Source: JAAELZ01 sp965237485
GTDB taxonomy: Bacteria; Pseudomonadota; Gammaproteobacteria; Arenicellales; Poriferihabitantaceae
Direction: 5' to 3'
Assembly (NCBI GenBank): GCA_965237485.1
Contig: CBDEFQ010000003.1
Location: forward strand, 12,816-76,815
DNA length: 64,000 nucleotides
Position 1 is the first letter of the stretch. Each line of letters begins with the position of its first letter. The position numbers and the translations under genes are program-made. The notes below the pieces were generated by a model. That model was not told where the DNA came from and did no database searches. It saw nothing but the letters and a program-made list of their open reading frames with translations. This document shows positions 30,372 to 39,662 of the stretch, piece by piece.

Positions 30372-30937
30372 GTTACCGATGCAGCTTTCAAAATAAAGCT
30401 ATTTTGCTCCTACTTAGCTATGAATAAAGTAACATCTAATTTAATAACAACATAATTGGCGCAATAGGAATTTTTGAAGCCGTTGGATTGGAAATAAAAG
30501 ACATTTGCATATTGCTGTAGTTATTGTTGCCAGGAAAAATAAACAAAGCCCCTTCGGTTAAAGTCATCGGATTTCCGGTTGCCTTAGTTGGATAGTGATT
30601 TTCCGACTTAATGTCGCCATTACATTCGTTGCAAATCATCTCCAACTTCCAGTTAGTGGTACCCTCCGGCACTCCTAGAGTGTATGTCCAACTCGTAGAG
30701 CCCGCTTGGGGATAAATATAATGGGTGTAACTATCCAAACTTAAAAAATAAGTTGAACTAGCCCTTAATACAACTTGCTCATTGCCACTAGCGGAAAAGT
30801 CAGATGGAAATTTAATCGCCCCAGAAAAAACATCTGCTGTCTCGAGCTGTGAAGTGGACCCCATGATTAGGACAGGTTGAAGGCCAAAATAAGGAGTTAT
30901 TTTCTGTTTTATAATTGTTCAAAACGAGGAACAGAAA

Positions 30938-31219
30938 ATGAGTAAAAAGCGTAGAAACCATGCCCCACCATTCAAAGCCAAAGTTGCTCTTGCAGCAATC
31001 AAAGGTGATGAAACATTAAGCAATCTTGCTAGTCGTTATGACATCAATGCAAATCTTATCGTCAAGTGGAAGAAACAATTGCTCGATAGCTCAGCTGAAG
31101 TCTTTGCATCAGGCACAGGCTTATCTCCAAACCGAGAATCAGAGATTAAATCATTACAGGCAAAGATCGGTGAAATCACCATGGGAAACGATTTTTTATC
31201 AAAAGCGCTCGGTCGTTAA
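30938..31219 (+). CDS. IS3-family OrfA (helix-turn-helix)
   Basis: This 93-residue protein has an IS3-type HTH (KAKVALAAIKGDETLSNLAS, then NANLIVKWKKQLLD) and a C-terminal leucine-rich coiled coil (EIKSLQAKIGEITMGNDFL). It binds the element ends and, by frameshifting, can be fused to OrfB in IS3 elements. The orfB frame is the -1 frame and is open through the end of orfA. Confidence 0.88.
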   Translation: MSKKRRNHAPPFKAKVALAAIKGDETLSNLASRYDINANLIVKWKKQLLDSSAEVFASGTGLSPNRESEIKSLQAKIGEITMGNDFLSKALGR

Positions 31220-31239
31220 ACAGACCTGAGCGCAAAACT

Positions 31240-32064
31240 ATGATTAATAAAAGCAATAAACTATCGTTAGTTCGTCAGTGTAAATTGTTGAAGATTCATC
31301 GTTCCCATGTTTATTACAAAACCTCACCTGCTAATGAGGATGACTTGGAACTGATGCATCTGATTGATCGCATTCACCTCAATCGGCCCTTTCTTGGCAG
31401 TAGACGCATTCGTGATGTGTTGCAAGATGTAGGCCACCGAGTTGACCGTAAACATGTGCGACGCTTAATGCGTAAGATGGGCATTAAAGCCATCTATCCT
31501 AGGCCTAACACCAGCAAGAAGAAGGCGGGGCACAAGATTTATCCTTATCTGCTAGGTGGGTTGGCCATCAATCAACCCAATCAAGCTTGGTGTACCGATA
31601 TAACTTATATCCCGATGCCTAAGGGCTTTGCTTATCTTACCGTTGTGATGGATTGGTATTCTCGTAAAGTGCTGTCATGGCGGCTTAGCAACAGCATGGA
31701 TAGCGCATTCTGCGTAGATGCTTTGGAAGAGGCACTGCATTACTACGGCAAGCCTGATATCTTTAACAGCGATCAAGGTGCGCAATTTACCAGTGAGGCG
31801 TTTACCGGTGTACTCAAAGACAATGGTATTCGCATCAGCATGGATGGCAAAGGTGCTTGGCGTGACAATGTATTTGTTGAGCGCTTATGGCGCAGCGTGA
31901 AATATGAGGAAGTCTATTTGCAAGCCTACCAATCGATGAAAGAGGCAAAAGACGGCATTGGCTCCTGGATAAACTATTACAACCAAGAGCGTAAACATCA
32001 AACATTGGGCATGGTCCCTGACATGATGTATGATCCATGTCGCGGCCTGAAATTGGCTGCTTAA
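31240..32064 (+). CDS. IS3-family OrfB transposase
   Basis: The 274-residue rve-type integrase has an HTH_21 region (RPFLGSRRIRDVLQDVGHRV), then the DDE core: WCTDITYIPMPKGFAYL (first Asp), IFNSDQGAQFTSEAF (second Asp) and GAWRDNVFVERLWRSVKYEE (Glu). It ends with YYNQERKHQTLGMVPDMMY, typical of the family. It appears intact, so this copy may be active and could mobilise related damaged copies. Confidence 0.92.
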   Translation: MINKSNKLSLVRQCKLLKIHRSHVYYKTSPANEDDLELMHLIDRIHLNRPFLGSRRIRDVLQDVGHRVDRKHVRRLMRKMGIKAIYPRPNTSKKKAGHKIYPYLLGGLAINQPNQAWCTDITYIPMPKGFAYLTVVMDWYSRKVLSWRLSNSMDSAFCVDALEEALHYYGKPDIFNSDQGAQFTSEAFTGVLKDNGIRISMDGKGAWRDNVFVERLWRSVKYEEVYLQAYQSMKEAKDGIGSWINYYNQERKHQTLGMVPDMMYDPCRGLKLAA

Positions 32065-32116
32065 TCAGCTGAAAATAACTCCTAAGCCATCTGTCCTAAA
32101 AAGCGGGTCCACTTCT

Positions 32117-32352
32117 CCGTTGTGATGGATTGGTATTCTCGTAAAGTGCTGTCATGGCGGCTTAGCAACAGCATGGATAGCGCATTCTGCGTAGATGCTT
32201 TGGAAGAGGCACTGCATTACTACGGCAAGCCTGATATCTTTAACAGCGATCAAGGTGCGCAATTTACCAGTGAGGCGTTTACCGGTGTACTCAAAGACAA
32301 TGGTATTCGCATCAGCATGGATGGCAAAGGTGCTTGGCGTGACAATGTATTT
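32117..32352 (+). repeat. Duplicated internal fragment of IS3 orfB
   Basis: This 236-base stretch repeats 31640-31875 of the adjacent orfB, apparently without differences, and abuts the IS right end. It is the catalytic-core segment only and is not an independent gene. It looks like the remains of a second copy left by recombination. Confidence 0.9.
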
Positions 32353-32694
32353 CAGGAAAAGTCCGTACTTCAAACGTGGCACCACCCGCCTTAGCATTTA
32401 CCGTGGCTGGCAAAGAAATAACACCCTGATAGGTATTAGCCGTACTTGTCACACTGAATAAAACTAGGGCGACTCCAATAATCAGTTTAACCATACCTAC
32501 GCATCAAATCATATTTCCTTAGATGGTATAAGAGTACTTAAAATAAAGAACTATTTCTAGCTTTATCGATATCCCTTAGCTCAGGCCATTTGAGATTTAG
32601 TAAACCCGTCAAACCAGCAGCCAAATACTGGTAAACCGGCAATGTTCAGCTTAATTGCATTATAATCGGCGACTGAATTAATTCAGTCCTAATC

Positions 32695-33693
32695 ATGCCT
32701 TATAGCGAAGATGGCCAGCAAGTTTTAGACATTGAAATCGAAGCGCTAATTGCGTTGCGAGATCGCTTGTCTAGCGACCCAGCGGCTTCGGTGTTGTTTG
32801 ATCAGGCGTGCGATACGATTCGTGCATGCGCAGGTCGAGTGGTGGTCATTGGCATGGGTAAATCAGGCCACATTTCAAGCAAAATTGCTGCTTCATTGGC
32901 TAGCACGGGCACCCCAGCATTTTTTGTGCACCCAGGAGAGGCGAGTCACGGTGACTTAGGTATGATCACTCCACAAGATTGCGTGATTGCTTTGTCTAAT
33001 TCTGGGAACACACCTGAAATCTTAAGCATTGTTCCGATCGTTAAGCGGATGGGTGTAAGTCTGATTTGCTTGACTGGAAAACCTGATTCAGAGCTCGCCC
33101 GCGCTGCAGATATTCATATTAACGTAGAAGTTGATCGCGAGGCCTGCCCGCATAATTTGGCCCCAACCGCTAGCACAACCGCTGCGCTGGCGATGGGCGA
33201 TGCATTGGCCGTTGCCATATTAAAATCACGCGGCTTTAGCACCGATGATTTTGCGCGAACTCACCCCGGCGGTATGCTTGGAAAACGTTTGTTGTTATAC
33301 GTTAGCGATTTAATGCATACAGATGACGAACTACCGCTGGTGCACTGTGACGCCACATTTGAAGAATTATTGATTGAGATGACATCAAAATCCCTCGGTA
33401 TGGCGGGCATAGTGAATGCAGAAAATAAGTTGTTGGGCATATTTACGGACGGCGATATCCGCCGAACCTTAGCGCAACCTATTAATGCACATACCACATT
33501 GGCACGCGATGTAATGACCGCGTCACCGTACACTGTCTCAGCTGATACTTTGGCTGCAGAGCTGGTAAAAGACATGCGCGAACATGCGGTGCAGGGCAAA
33601 CATGCAATTAACGGAGTTTTCGTCACTGATGAATCTGGTCAGGTGTTAGGTGCCCTAAATACACACGATTTACTTCGCGCAGGCGTAGTGTAA
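32695..33693 (+). CDS. kdsD: Arabinose-5-phosphate isomerase KdsD
   Basis: KdsD converts ribulose-5-phosphate to arabinose-5-phosphate, the first step to Kdo for lipopolysaccharide. The 332 residues have an N-terminal SIS sugar-isomerase domain (VVIGMGKSGHISSKIAASLA, HPGEASHGDLGMI, ALSNSGNTPEI) and two C-terminal CBS domains starting near VSDLMHTDDELP and ARDVMTASPYTVS. It begins the LPS cluster; kdsC, which normally lies between kdsD and lptC in enterobacteria, is absent here, with lptC starting three bases on. Confidence 0.96.
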   Translation: MPYSEDGQQVLDIEIEALIALRDRLSSDPAASVLFDQACDTIRACAGRVVVIGMGKSGHISSKIAASLASTGTPAFFVHPGEASHGDLGMITPQDCVIALSNSGNTPEILSIVPIVKRMGVSLICLTGKPDSELARAADIHINVEVDREACPHNLAPTASTTAALAMGDALAVAILKSRGFSTDDFARTHPGGMLGKRLLLYVSDLMHTDDELPLVHCDATFEELLIEMTSKSLGMAGIVNAENKLLGIFTDGDIRRTLAQPINAHTTLARDVMTASPYTVSADTLAAELVKDMREHAVQGKHAINGVFVTDESGQVLGALNTHDLLRAGVV

Positions 33694-33695
33694 AT

Positions 33696-34133
33696 ATGCA
33701 ATTGGATCGCCACAATGTCGTCATGATGTGCGTACTGGCCTTTTTGGTTTTGCTCACTTTATGGATGCAATTTATACTGTTTGAAAAGCCGGGTTCTGAG
33801 GAACAACAAAATGCCAGCAATGACCCCGATTACTATATTGAGTATTTCACCTCATTTGGCGTTGACGCCGAAGGCAAGCAATATCAGTTAGAAGCAGACC
33901 GTCTAGTGCACTACCCTCTCGATAACAAAGCCTTGATCGACCGGCCGCACATTACCCAATATGACGAAAACGGCAACCCAGTACATATTTATGCCGATTC
34001 CGGTTGGTTATTTTCCGATGGAACTGAGATACTATTGACCGATAACGTCAAAGTAATTCAAAGTCAAGGCACTGGCCTAGGTGGTGCATCCAAAGCCAAG
34101 CGACTGCGCATTAAACTTAAACCCAAAGAATAA
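33696..34133 (+). CDS. lptC: LPS export protein LptC
   Basis: LptC is the bitopic inner-membrane protein that passes LPS from LptB2FG to the LptA bridge. The 145 residues have one N-terminal membrane helix (MMCVLAFLVLLTLWMQFILF) and a periplasmic beta-jellyroll domain (YYIEYFTSFGVDAEGKQYQL, IYADSGWLFSDGTEILL). It is shorter than E. coli LptC (191) but matches many gammaproteobacterial forms. It sits between kdsD and lptA. Confidence 0.9.
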   Translation: MQLDRHNVVMMCVLAFLVLLTLWMQFILFEKPGSEEQQNASNDPDYYIEYFTSFGVDAEGKQYQLEADRLVHYPLDNKALIDRPHITQYDENGNPVHIYADSGWLFSDGTEILLTDNVKVIQSQGTGLGGASKAKRLRIKLKPKE

Positions 34134-34143
34134 TAAATTGACT

Positions 34144-34785
34144 ATGGTTTCCTCCTTCTCTAATAAACTTTGTTTAATCTTTATTGGCATTTTAGTGTGC
34201 TGTTTTTCTTTAAGTTTCTCAGCGACCGCTTTGGATAGCGATCAAGAACAACCCGCCACCTTAGATGCCGATGAATTCGACATAGACCTGCAAACTGGCG
34301 TGCGAACCTATCGGGGCAATGTGGTATATCGCCAAGGCTCCATTAAGCTTACTGCCGACGAAATTGTGGCCTATTTAAATGACGGCGCCCTAGAGCGGGC
34401 AATCGCCAGAGGCAATCCGGCGCGTTTTAGCCAACGACCTGAGGGTAAAGATACAGATACGGTTGGGACAGCCTTGCGGATTGAATTGGATGATGTGAAA
34501 GGCTTTGTAGTGCTGCAAAATAAAGCCAAAGTCATCCAAGATAATAACCAAATTACCGGAAAGAAAATCACCTACGATTTAAATACCGAGAAAGTCAAAG
34601 TCACCAGCGGGCCACGCAAAAAACCAGAAGAAGATAAAGCTACGCAAACGGTAGGTGGCACTGAATCTGGTGATGAAACTGGGGAGACTAAGCCCGCAGT
34701 AGAGGAAGAATCTTCCCGACCACGCTTGGTGATTCCACCACGGAAAAAGAAAAAAGAACCTAAAGCGGAAACAGACAGCCAGTAA
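34144..34785 (+). CDS. lptA: LPS transport periplasmic protein LptA
   Basis: LptA forms the periplasmic bridge for LPS. After the ATG at 34144 comes a signal peptide (LCLIFIGILVCCFSLSFSAT) and then the OstA-like repeat region: LDADEFDIDLQTGVRTYRGN, IKLTADEIVAYL and the KKITYDLNTEKVKV strand. The C-terminal extension is Glu/Lys rich (PRKKPEEDKATQ, PPRKKKKEPKAE) and longer than in E. coli. An in-frame upstream start at 34081 would overlap lptC and lack a signal peptide at the N-terminus, so I rejected it. Its stop overlaps the lptB start (TAATG). Confidence 0.9.
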   Translation: MVSSFSNKLCLIFIGILVCCFSLSFSATALDSDQEQPATLDADEFDIDLQTGVRTYRGNVVYRQGSIKLTADEIVAYLNDGALERAIARGNPARFSQRPEGKDTDTVGTALRIELDDVKGFVVLQNKAKVIQDNNQITGKKITYDLNTEKVKVTSGPRKKPEEDKATQTVGGTESGDETGETKPAVEEESSRPRLVIPPRKKKKEPKAETDSQ

Positions 34786-35555
34786 TGACTGAAGCAGCAT
34801 CAACGGCGACCGCCAATACACGGTCTGCCGTAAGTACCCTACAGGGCAAAGATCTTGTAAAGAAAATACGCGGCAAAACTATTGTCGACGGGGTTAGCGT
34901 AAAAGTGAGCAGCGGCGAAGTGGTGGGCTTACTCGGCCCCAACGGCGCGGGGAAAACCACCACTTTTAATATGATAATTGGCTTAATTCGCCACAACGAA
35001 GGCCAAGTATTATTCAACAACACGTCCATTGGCACGTTGGCGATGCATGATCGAGCCAGACTTGGAATTGGCTACCTACCGCAAGAACCTTCTATTTTCA
35101 GACGCCTTACCGTCGAAGAAAATATACTAGCCGTGCTGGAAGCAACCAACAAAGGCAACCCAGAATCTCGCAATAAGTTTGCCATGGCTATGCTCAAGGA
35201 ATTTGGAGTGGACCATAAACAACATGCCATGGGTGTGACGCTATCGGGCGGGGAACGACGACGCGTTGAGATTGCTAGAGCTGTGGCATTGGAGCCTTCT
35301 TTTATCCTACTTGATGAACCCTTTGCCGGCATCGACCCCTTGTCGGTAAAAGACATCCAAAGGGTGATTCGGGTGCTACAAAAGCGCGGAATTGGTGTCT
35401 TAATCACCGATCATAATGTGCGAGAAACACTGGGCATTTGTAATCGCGCATATATCCTAACCGACGGCAAAGTTTTGATCGGCGGCACGCCTGAACAAAT
35501 CTTAAGCGATGAACGCGCCCGGCGCGCTTATTTAGGAGACGATTTCACGCTCTAG
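34785..35555 (+). CDS. lptB: LPS export ABC transporter ATPase LptB
   Basis: LptB powers LPS extraction with LptF and LptG. The 256 residues have Walker A (LLGPNGAGKTTTFNMI), a Q-loop in YLPQEPSIFRRLT, the ABC signature TLSGGERRRVEIARA and Walker B FILLDEPFAGIDPLS, then the H-loop ITDHNVRETLG. The N-terminus has about 18 extra residues (MTEAASTATANTRSAVST). The usual downstream rpoN is missing here because an IS21 element begins 75 bases later. A GCAATCATT/AATGATTGC hairpin (35555-35574) overlaps the stop. Confidence 0.96.
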   Translation: MTEAASTATANTRSAVSTLQGKDLVKKIRGKTIVDGVSVKVSSGEVVGLLGPNGAGKTTTFNMIIGLIRHNEGQVLFNNTSIGTLAMHDRARLGIGYLPQEPSIFRRLTVEENILAVLEATNKGNPESRNKFAMAMLKEFGVDHKQHAMGVTLSGGERRRVEIARAVALEPSFILLDEPFAGIDPLSVKDIQRVIRVLQKRGIGVLITDHNVRETLGICNRAYILTDGKVLIGGTPEQILSDERARRAYLGDDFTL

Positions 35556-35746
35556 CAATCATTCAAATGATTGCCCGCTATTCCCTTTAGTTAGCAAGAC
35601 ACAAATTCCGCCTTACGTTTAAGCCAGTAGTGTTGAACAGCGTGCAAAAATGAACAGTTTCGTGGGTGATCAGCGTACAAAACTGAACACCTTTATTGTT
35701 AACTGTCTCGGAGCCATTAATCCGAGGAAACTGTCAGGTGATTTGT

Positions 35747-37245
35747 ATGCCTATATGTACCAAGATACGACGTTTGTGTTTAGTAGAAGGTCGCAAAGTA
35801 AGCGAGGTGTCGCGTGAATTCAATTTATCACGCACCACTATTTATAAATATTTAAACAACGCGCCAAGCGAACCTGAATATCAGCGGTCGGTGCCAATAG
35901 TCTGTCCGAAGCTGGATAAGTTCAAACCTCAGTTGATCAATTTGCTTGAAGTGGACGCAGCTCGCTCAGTGCGAGAAAGACGTAATGCAGTTCAACTGTA
36001 TGAAGAGATTGAGTTGCAAGGGTATCGAGGGGCTTATGACAGCGTTCAACGGTCTGTCAAAGCGTGGAAGGATCACTCGCGGTCATGTATTAAACAAGCA
36101 TTTGTGCCATTGGTTTTTGCACCAGGTGAAGCCTGTCGTTTGATTGGTCACATGAACAAGTCATTCTGGGTGGGTTTGGTGTCAAGATCAAACTAGCCCA
36201 CTTTCGTTTATGTCATTCGCGTAAATCATATCTTAGGGCCTATCCCAGAGAAACACAGGAGAGGGTGTTTGATGCACATATTCGGGCGTTTGATTTCTTT
36301 GAGGGCTTACCTCAGAAGATGATATACGATCACCCTAAGACCATAGTCAGTGCATTGTTTAAGGGTAAGCGGCGTGAGTTTAATCGCCGCTTTCTAAGCC
36401 GGATGAATCATTATCTGATTGAACCGATTGCCTGTACACCGGCAGCGGGTTGGGAGAAAGGCCAGGTTGAACGTCAGGTCGGTGTTATGCGCCAAAGGCT
36501 GTTTGTTCCACGGGTGCGCTTTGCTGATTTAGATGAATTAAACCAATGGCTGGAGCAACGTTGTGCTCGACTTGGTGAACGCCCACACCCGACTGACAAA
36601 TCAAGATTAATTGATGAAGTGTTTGCCGAGGAGCAGCCGAGCTTACGTCCCGCGATGGTAGCCTTTGATGGATATTATGAGCGTTTGGCGCGTGTGCATA
36701 AAACCTGTGTGGTGCACTACGACCGCAATCAATACTCCGTACCCTGTCGGTATGTTGGCCAAGCTGTTTCTGTTAGAGCCTATGCAGATAGGATTAAAGT
36801 CGTGGTTGACGATGTGGAAGTGACTTCACATGCTCGCTGTTTCGGTCGTCATCAAATGATCTTTGATCCTTGGCATTATCTGCCCGTACTGGAGATTAAA
36901 CCTGGCGCATTACGCAATGGCGCACCGTTTGTTGATTGGGATTTACCCAAGGCACTGCTAACACTCAAAAAACAGTACCTCAAACGTGATGGCGGTGACC
37001 GAGAGTTTGTACCATTGTTACTATTGATTCACCAGCATGGCTTGGAAACAGTCACGGTGGCCTGTGAGCGGGCATTAGATGCCAATACGACTCAGCTATC
37101 AGTCATTACCAATTTGGTGCATCGGTTAACGGAACCTGATTCGGCCCAAGTGATGACAATTACCAATGCGCCTGTATTAGCTGTCCCCTCGGCAGCGAAC
37201 GTGACCCGCTATGACCCGCTGTGCGCGGAGGTGAGCCATGCTTGA
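35747..37245 (+). pseudogene. istA: istA transposase of IS21 copy 1, one-base deletion
   Basis: The sequence is nearly identical to the intact istA at 57108-58607 but lacks one base at about 36137 (CCTGTCGTTTG for CCTGTCAGTTTG). That shifts the frame just after VFAPGEAC, inside the catalytic domain. The second half, [18 protein letters not shown] onward, is open from 36265. The N-terminal HTH ([18 protein letters not shown]) is intact. Confidence 0.92.
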
Positions 37246-37990
37246 ACTTGTTGATGATCTTAAAGCCCTTAAACTACACGGTATGGCACCATGCTTACCT
37301 GAGTTGATAGATTCGCCTCGTTCTAAAGTAACGTTGCAATCTGGGTTAATTAAATTGATGGATGCCGAGCGAACGGACCGAGAAGTGAGGCGGCTTAACT
37401 ACCCAATGAAGGTGGCTAAATTCCCTCATCACCGTGATTTACAGCAATTTGACTTTACCCAGAGCGAAGTTGAACCCGCGCTCATCGAGGATTTGTCTCA
37501 GGCTGACTATATGGACAGAGCCCATAACCTCATCTTTGTCGGTGGCACTGGAACAGGCAAAACCCATTTAGCTACGGCCTTAGGCATTAAAGCCATTCAT
37601 TCAGGTCATCGGGTTCGGTTTTACAATGTGGTGGACCTGGTTAATCTGCTGATCAAAGAACAGCAGGATGAGAAGCAGGGGCGGCTAGCACGAATTATGC
37701 AACCGTTAGATGCGGTGATATTCGATGAGCTGGGATATTTACCCTTCCCCGCATCGGGTGGCGCACTATTATTCCACCTGATCAGCAAGCTATACGAGAA
37801 AACCTCCATCGTGTTTACCACCAAGCTTAATGTCAGTGAATGGGTGCAGGTATTTGGCGACGAGAAAATGACCACGGCTTTGCTCGACAGAGTGACTCAT
37901 CATTGCTCAATTATTGAAACGGGTAACGACTCATATCGATTCAAGCAGTCTAGTGCTAAAGCAAAGCTCAAGACTGTCACTAAAAAATAA
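37238..37990 (+). CDS. istB: IS21 helper ATPase IstB, copy 1
   Basis: The 250-residue AAA+ ATPase is needed for IS21 transposition. Walker A is [16 protein letters not shown] and Walker B is [13 protein letters not shown]. It overlaps the istA end by eight bases. It matches copy 2 apart from a few residues, such as NVSEW for NFSEW. With its istA broken it could only act in trans. Confidence 0.93.
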   Translation: MLELVDDLKALKLHGMAPCLPELIDSPRSKVTLQSGLIKLMDAERTDREVRRLNYPMKVAKFPHHRDLQQFDFTQSEVEPALIEDLSQADYMDRAHNLIFVGGTGTGKTHLATALGIKAIHSGHRVRFYNVVDLVNLLIKEQQDEKQGRLARIMQPLDAVIFDELGYLPFPASGGALLFHLISKLYEKTSIVFTTKLNVSEWVQVFGDEKMTTALLDRVTHHCSIIETGNDSYRFKQSSAKAKLKTVTKK

Positions 37991-38071
37991 CATCGCAAGA
38001 AAGCAGGATTGATTCATCAACTCAAGTTTCGCTACGCTTCACTTGAGTTGATGATAAAGAAATATTATTGT

Positions 38072-39274
38072 GAGAGTGCAGCATAACTCATCGAGTATCT
38101 ACATAATTTGTTAAAATTAGGCATGCAAAAACCATTCGCCACCCAACGAGATTTATTAGTATCAAGATCAGATTTGGATCATCCAATTCTGCATAGTCTT
38201 GATGATACAGAAGTGCTATTAGATTGGAGCGAAATAGAGACACTGCTTTCATCTATTTATGCTGGCACTACTGGCCGCCCTAGTTATCCATTACTTAGTT
38301 TGTTCCGCAGCTTGATGCTGGGAATTTGGTATGAACTGTCGGATAGGGAGTTAGCACAGTGCTTATTTAGAGATTTATTGTTTCGTAAGTTTTGCCGCTT
38401 TGAGTTAGGCGGCGATGTACCTGAAGCTTCGACCCTTGGGCGCTTTCGTAACCAGTTAATGGAGCACGAACTGTGGGATCGCTTGCTAGGTGAGATCAAT
38501 CGTCAACTTGAAGCGAAGAACATTATTATGAGCAAGGGGCGCATCAACATTATAGATGCAACACCTATAGAAGCGGCTCGTTCTGGAAATGGTAACGGCA
38601 AAGACGGGACGCCTAAGCGAGACCCTGAAGCGAGCTGGCATGTCAAAAATGACAGCCGAGGTCGAAAGAAGTCTACCTATGGCTACTCAGTGCATACGGG
38701 AGTTGATGAGGATGGGTTTGTTCAGCGCCAGAATGTGACGCCAGGGCATGTTCATGACAGCCAACTGCGCGATGAATTGCTGTTGGGCGATGAGACTGCC
38801 CTATATGCTGATGCGGCGTATAGTTCTGAGGAGACGCGAGATAAACTGGAGCAACTTGGAATTGATGATCAGGTTCAACGCAAGGGCTATCGAGGTAATC
38901 CGTTGTCAGATGCAGACCGTACCCGTAATGCAGTTATTGCGGTAACGCGAGCAGGTGGCGAACGGCTCTTTGCGACTTACAAGCAGCATTATGGTTTAGC
39001 TCGCACTCGGTTCATGGGGCTAGCGAAGAACCAGACTGTTTACGGCCTAGCGGCGATGGCAGCGAATATCCGTAAAGGTGCTAAGTTCTTAAGCTTGTAT
39101 GGCTTGCCTGATTGGCACTATGCTGGATAGTTGTGCCTTTAATATGGCTTAGGTGCTCGAATTGATAAAATAGTGACTAAATGATGATCGAATACGCGAA
39201 ACTGGGCAAATATAGCTCAAAAAATGAGTGCTTCGAAAATATCAAACTAAAATCGTGAGTTACGCTGCGCTCTC
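38072..39274 (+). mobile_element. IS5-family element, copy 2
   Basis: Inverted ends GAGAGTGCAGCATAACTCA and complement, 1,203 bp. It is flanked by the 5-bp repeat ATTGT (38067-38071 and 39275-39279). The uninterrupted IS21 copy at 59425-59445 shows the empty site with one ATTGT, which proves the target duplication. Confidence 0.93.
38108..39130 (+). CDS. IS5-family transposase, copy 2
   Basis: This 340-residue protein is identical to copy 1 except for a few positions (TEVLLDW for TEALLDW, KNIIMSK for KNVIMSK). It has the same catalytic segments (INIIDATPIEA, ETALYADAAYSSEE) and is intact. A start at the ATG five codons in (MQKPFATQ) is equally possible because the annotated start is TTG. Confidence 0.93.
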   Translation: MLKLGMQKPFATQRDLLVSRSDLDHPILHSLDDTEVLLDWSEIETLLSSIYAGTTGRPSYPLLSLFRSLMLGIWYELSDRELAQCLFRDLLFRKFCRFELGGDVPEASTLGRFRNQLMEHELWDRLLGEINRQLEAKNIIMSKGRINIIDATPIEAARSGNGNGKDGTPKRDPEASWHVKNDSRGRKKSTYGYSVHTGVDEDGFVQRQNVTPGHVHDSQLRDELLLGDETALYADAAYSSEETRDKLEQLGIDDQVQRKGYRGNPLSDADRTRNAVIAVTRAGGERLFATYKQHYGLARTRFMGLAKNQTVYGLAAMAANIRKGAKFLSLYGLPDWHYAG

Positions 39275-39343
39275 ATTGTATTTAATTGTTCAGTTTTACT
39301 CGCTGACAGGTGTCCAGTTTTAAACGCTGATTGACACTTTAAA

Positions 39344-39505
39344 CCTAGATAAATCAGTTAAACGCGGAAAAGACATGTAAGCAATTGAAGTGCATAGTGA
39401 AATCAAAAAAGTCGCGGTCACCTTATTGGTGATAAGTTTTTTTTGATTTTGCTAGGTGCATCAAGAGCTTGCATGGACTTTCGTGTTTTAACTGATTTAT
39501 CTAGG
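39344..39505. repeat. MITE copy b (162 bp)
   Basis: Same element as copy a in the opposite orientation. TIR CCTAGATAAATCAGTTAAA and complement, flanked by TTAAA (39339-39343 and 39506-39510). It lies between the IS21 right end and a palindrome. Confidence 0.93.
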
Positions 39506-39507
39506 TT

Positions 39508-39526
39508 AAAGGGGTCTGACCCCTTT
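39508..39526. repeat. AAAGGGGTCTGACCCCTTT palindrome, site 1
   Basis: A near-perfect 19-base palindrome between a MITE and a truncated IS256 end. Related palindromes lie at 45358 (half), 60648 and 62789, each next to an IS boundary. Similar GGGGTC...GACCCC sequences flank REP-associated transposase loci in other proteobacteria. Confidence 0.6.
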
Positions 39527-39539
39527 TGCTACTTTTGCT

Positions 39540-39632
39540 ACGAATGGGCTAATGCTAATCATCGATATATCGTGTGGAACGACAATGAGTCAACTTGCTA
39601 GACAAAAAGTCCATACCCAATGTTGCGTAATC
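39540..39632 (+). mobile_element. Truncated right end of IS256 type A
   Basis: These 93 bases match 11989-12072 and surrounding sequence of the complete IS256 copy: the last transposase codons (CGAATGGGCTAATGCTAATC) and the terminal inverted repeat ending GTTGCGTAATC. One base differs in the repeat (CCATACCC for CCATACCA). The rest of the element has been lost. Confidence 0.88.
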
Positions 39633-39662
39633 TTCTTGTGCTATTTTCGGAGATGCCCTATA

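Larger units (their letters stand above)
28307..30374 (+). mobile_element. IS66-family element, degraded
   Basis: The ends are inverted copies of GTAACTTCTCAATAACCCGT (28307 inward; complement ending at 30374). Only the large transposase gene is present, as in the ISBst12-type branch. No target duplication is visible. The right part is interrupted by a MITE at 30170-30332. A 28-base scrap of the same left end survives at 62738-62765. The stretch 28307-28578 has no gene. Confidence 0.8.
30851..32115 (+). mobile_element. IS3-family element (type a), complete copy
   Basis: Ends begin GAAGTGGACCC on both sides, about 1,265 bp. It contains orfA and orfB in different frames. No target duplication is seen, because the right flank is a duplicated piece of the element's own orfB. 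Other copies lie at 51440-54332 (interrupted), 63331-63929 (truncated) and from 63930 to the window end. Confidence 0.85.
30436..32494 (-). pseudogene. Secreted protein gene split by an IS3 element
   Basis: The N-terminal part (32494-32353) begins MVKLIIGVALVLFSVTSTAN, a clear Sec signal peptide, and continues QGVISLPATVNAKAGGATFE. The C-terminal part (30850-30436) is TADVFSGAIKFPSDFSASGN onward, with two cysteines in MICNECNG, and ends PIAPIMLLLN. The IS3 element and a 236-base duplicate of it separate the halves. The joined product would be about 185 residues; I do not recognise the family. The beta-rich composition would suit a periplasmic or surface protein. Confidence 0.7.
35631..39336 (+). 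mobile_element. IS21-family element (type A), copy 1, interrupted by IS5
   Basis: The ends read TGTTGAACAGCGTGCAAAA at left and, complemented, TGTCAATCAGCGTTTAAAAC at right, with further internal GTACAAAACTGAAC-like repeats, as in IS21 elements. It carries istA (frameshifted) and istB. IS5 copy 2 has inserted between istB and the right end at 38072-39274. A second copy at 56992-59490 is uninterrupted. Confidence 0.88.

Noticed and set aside
34081..34143. Upstream start for lptA
   Set aside because: It overlaps lptC by 50 bases and buries the signal peptide behind 21 residues.
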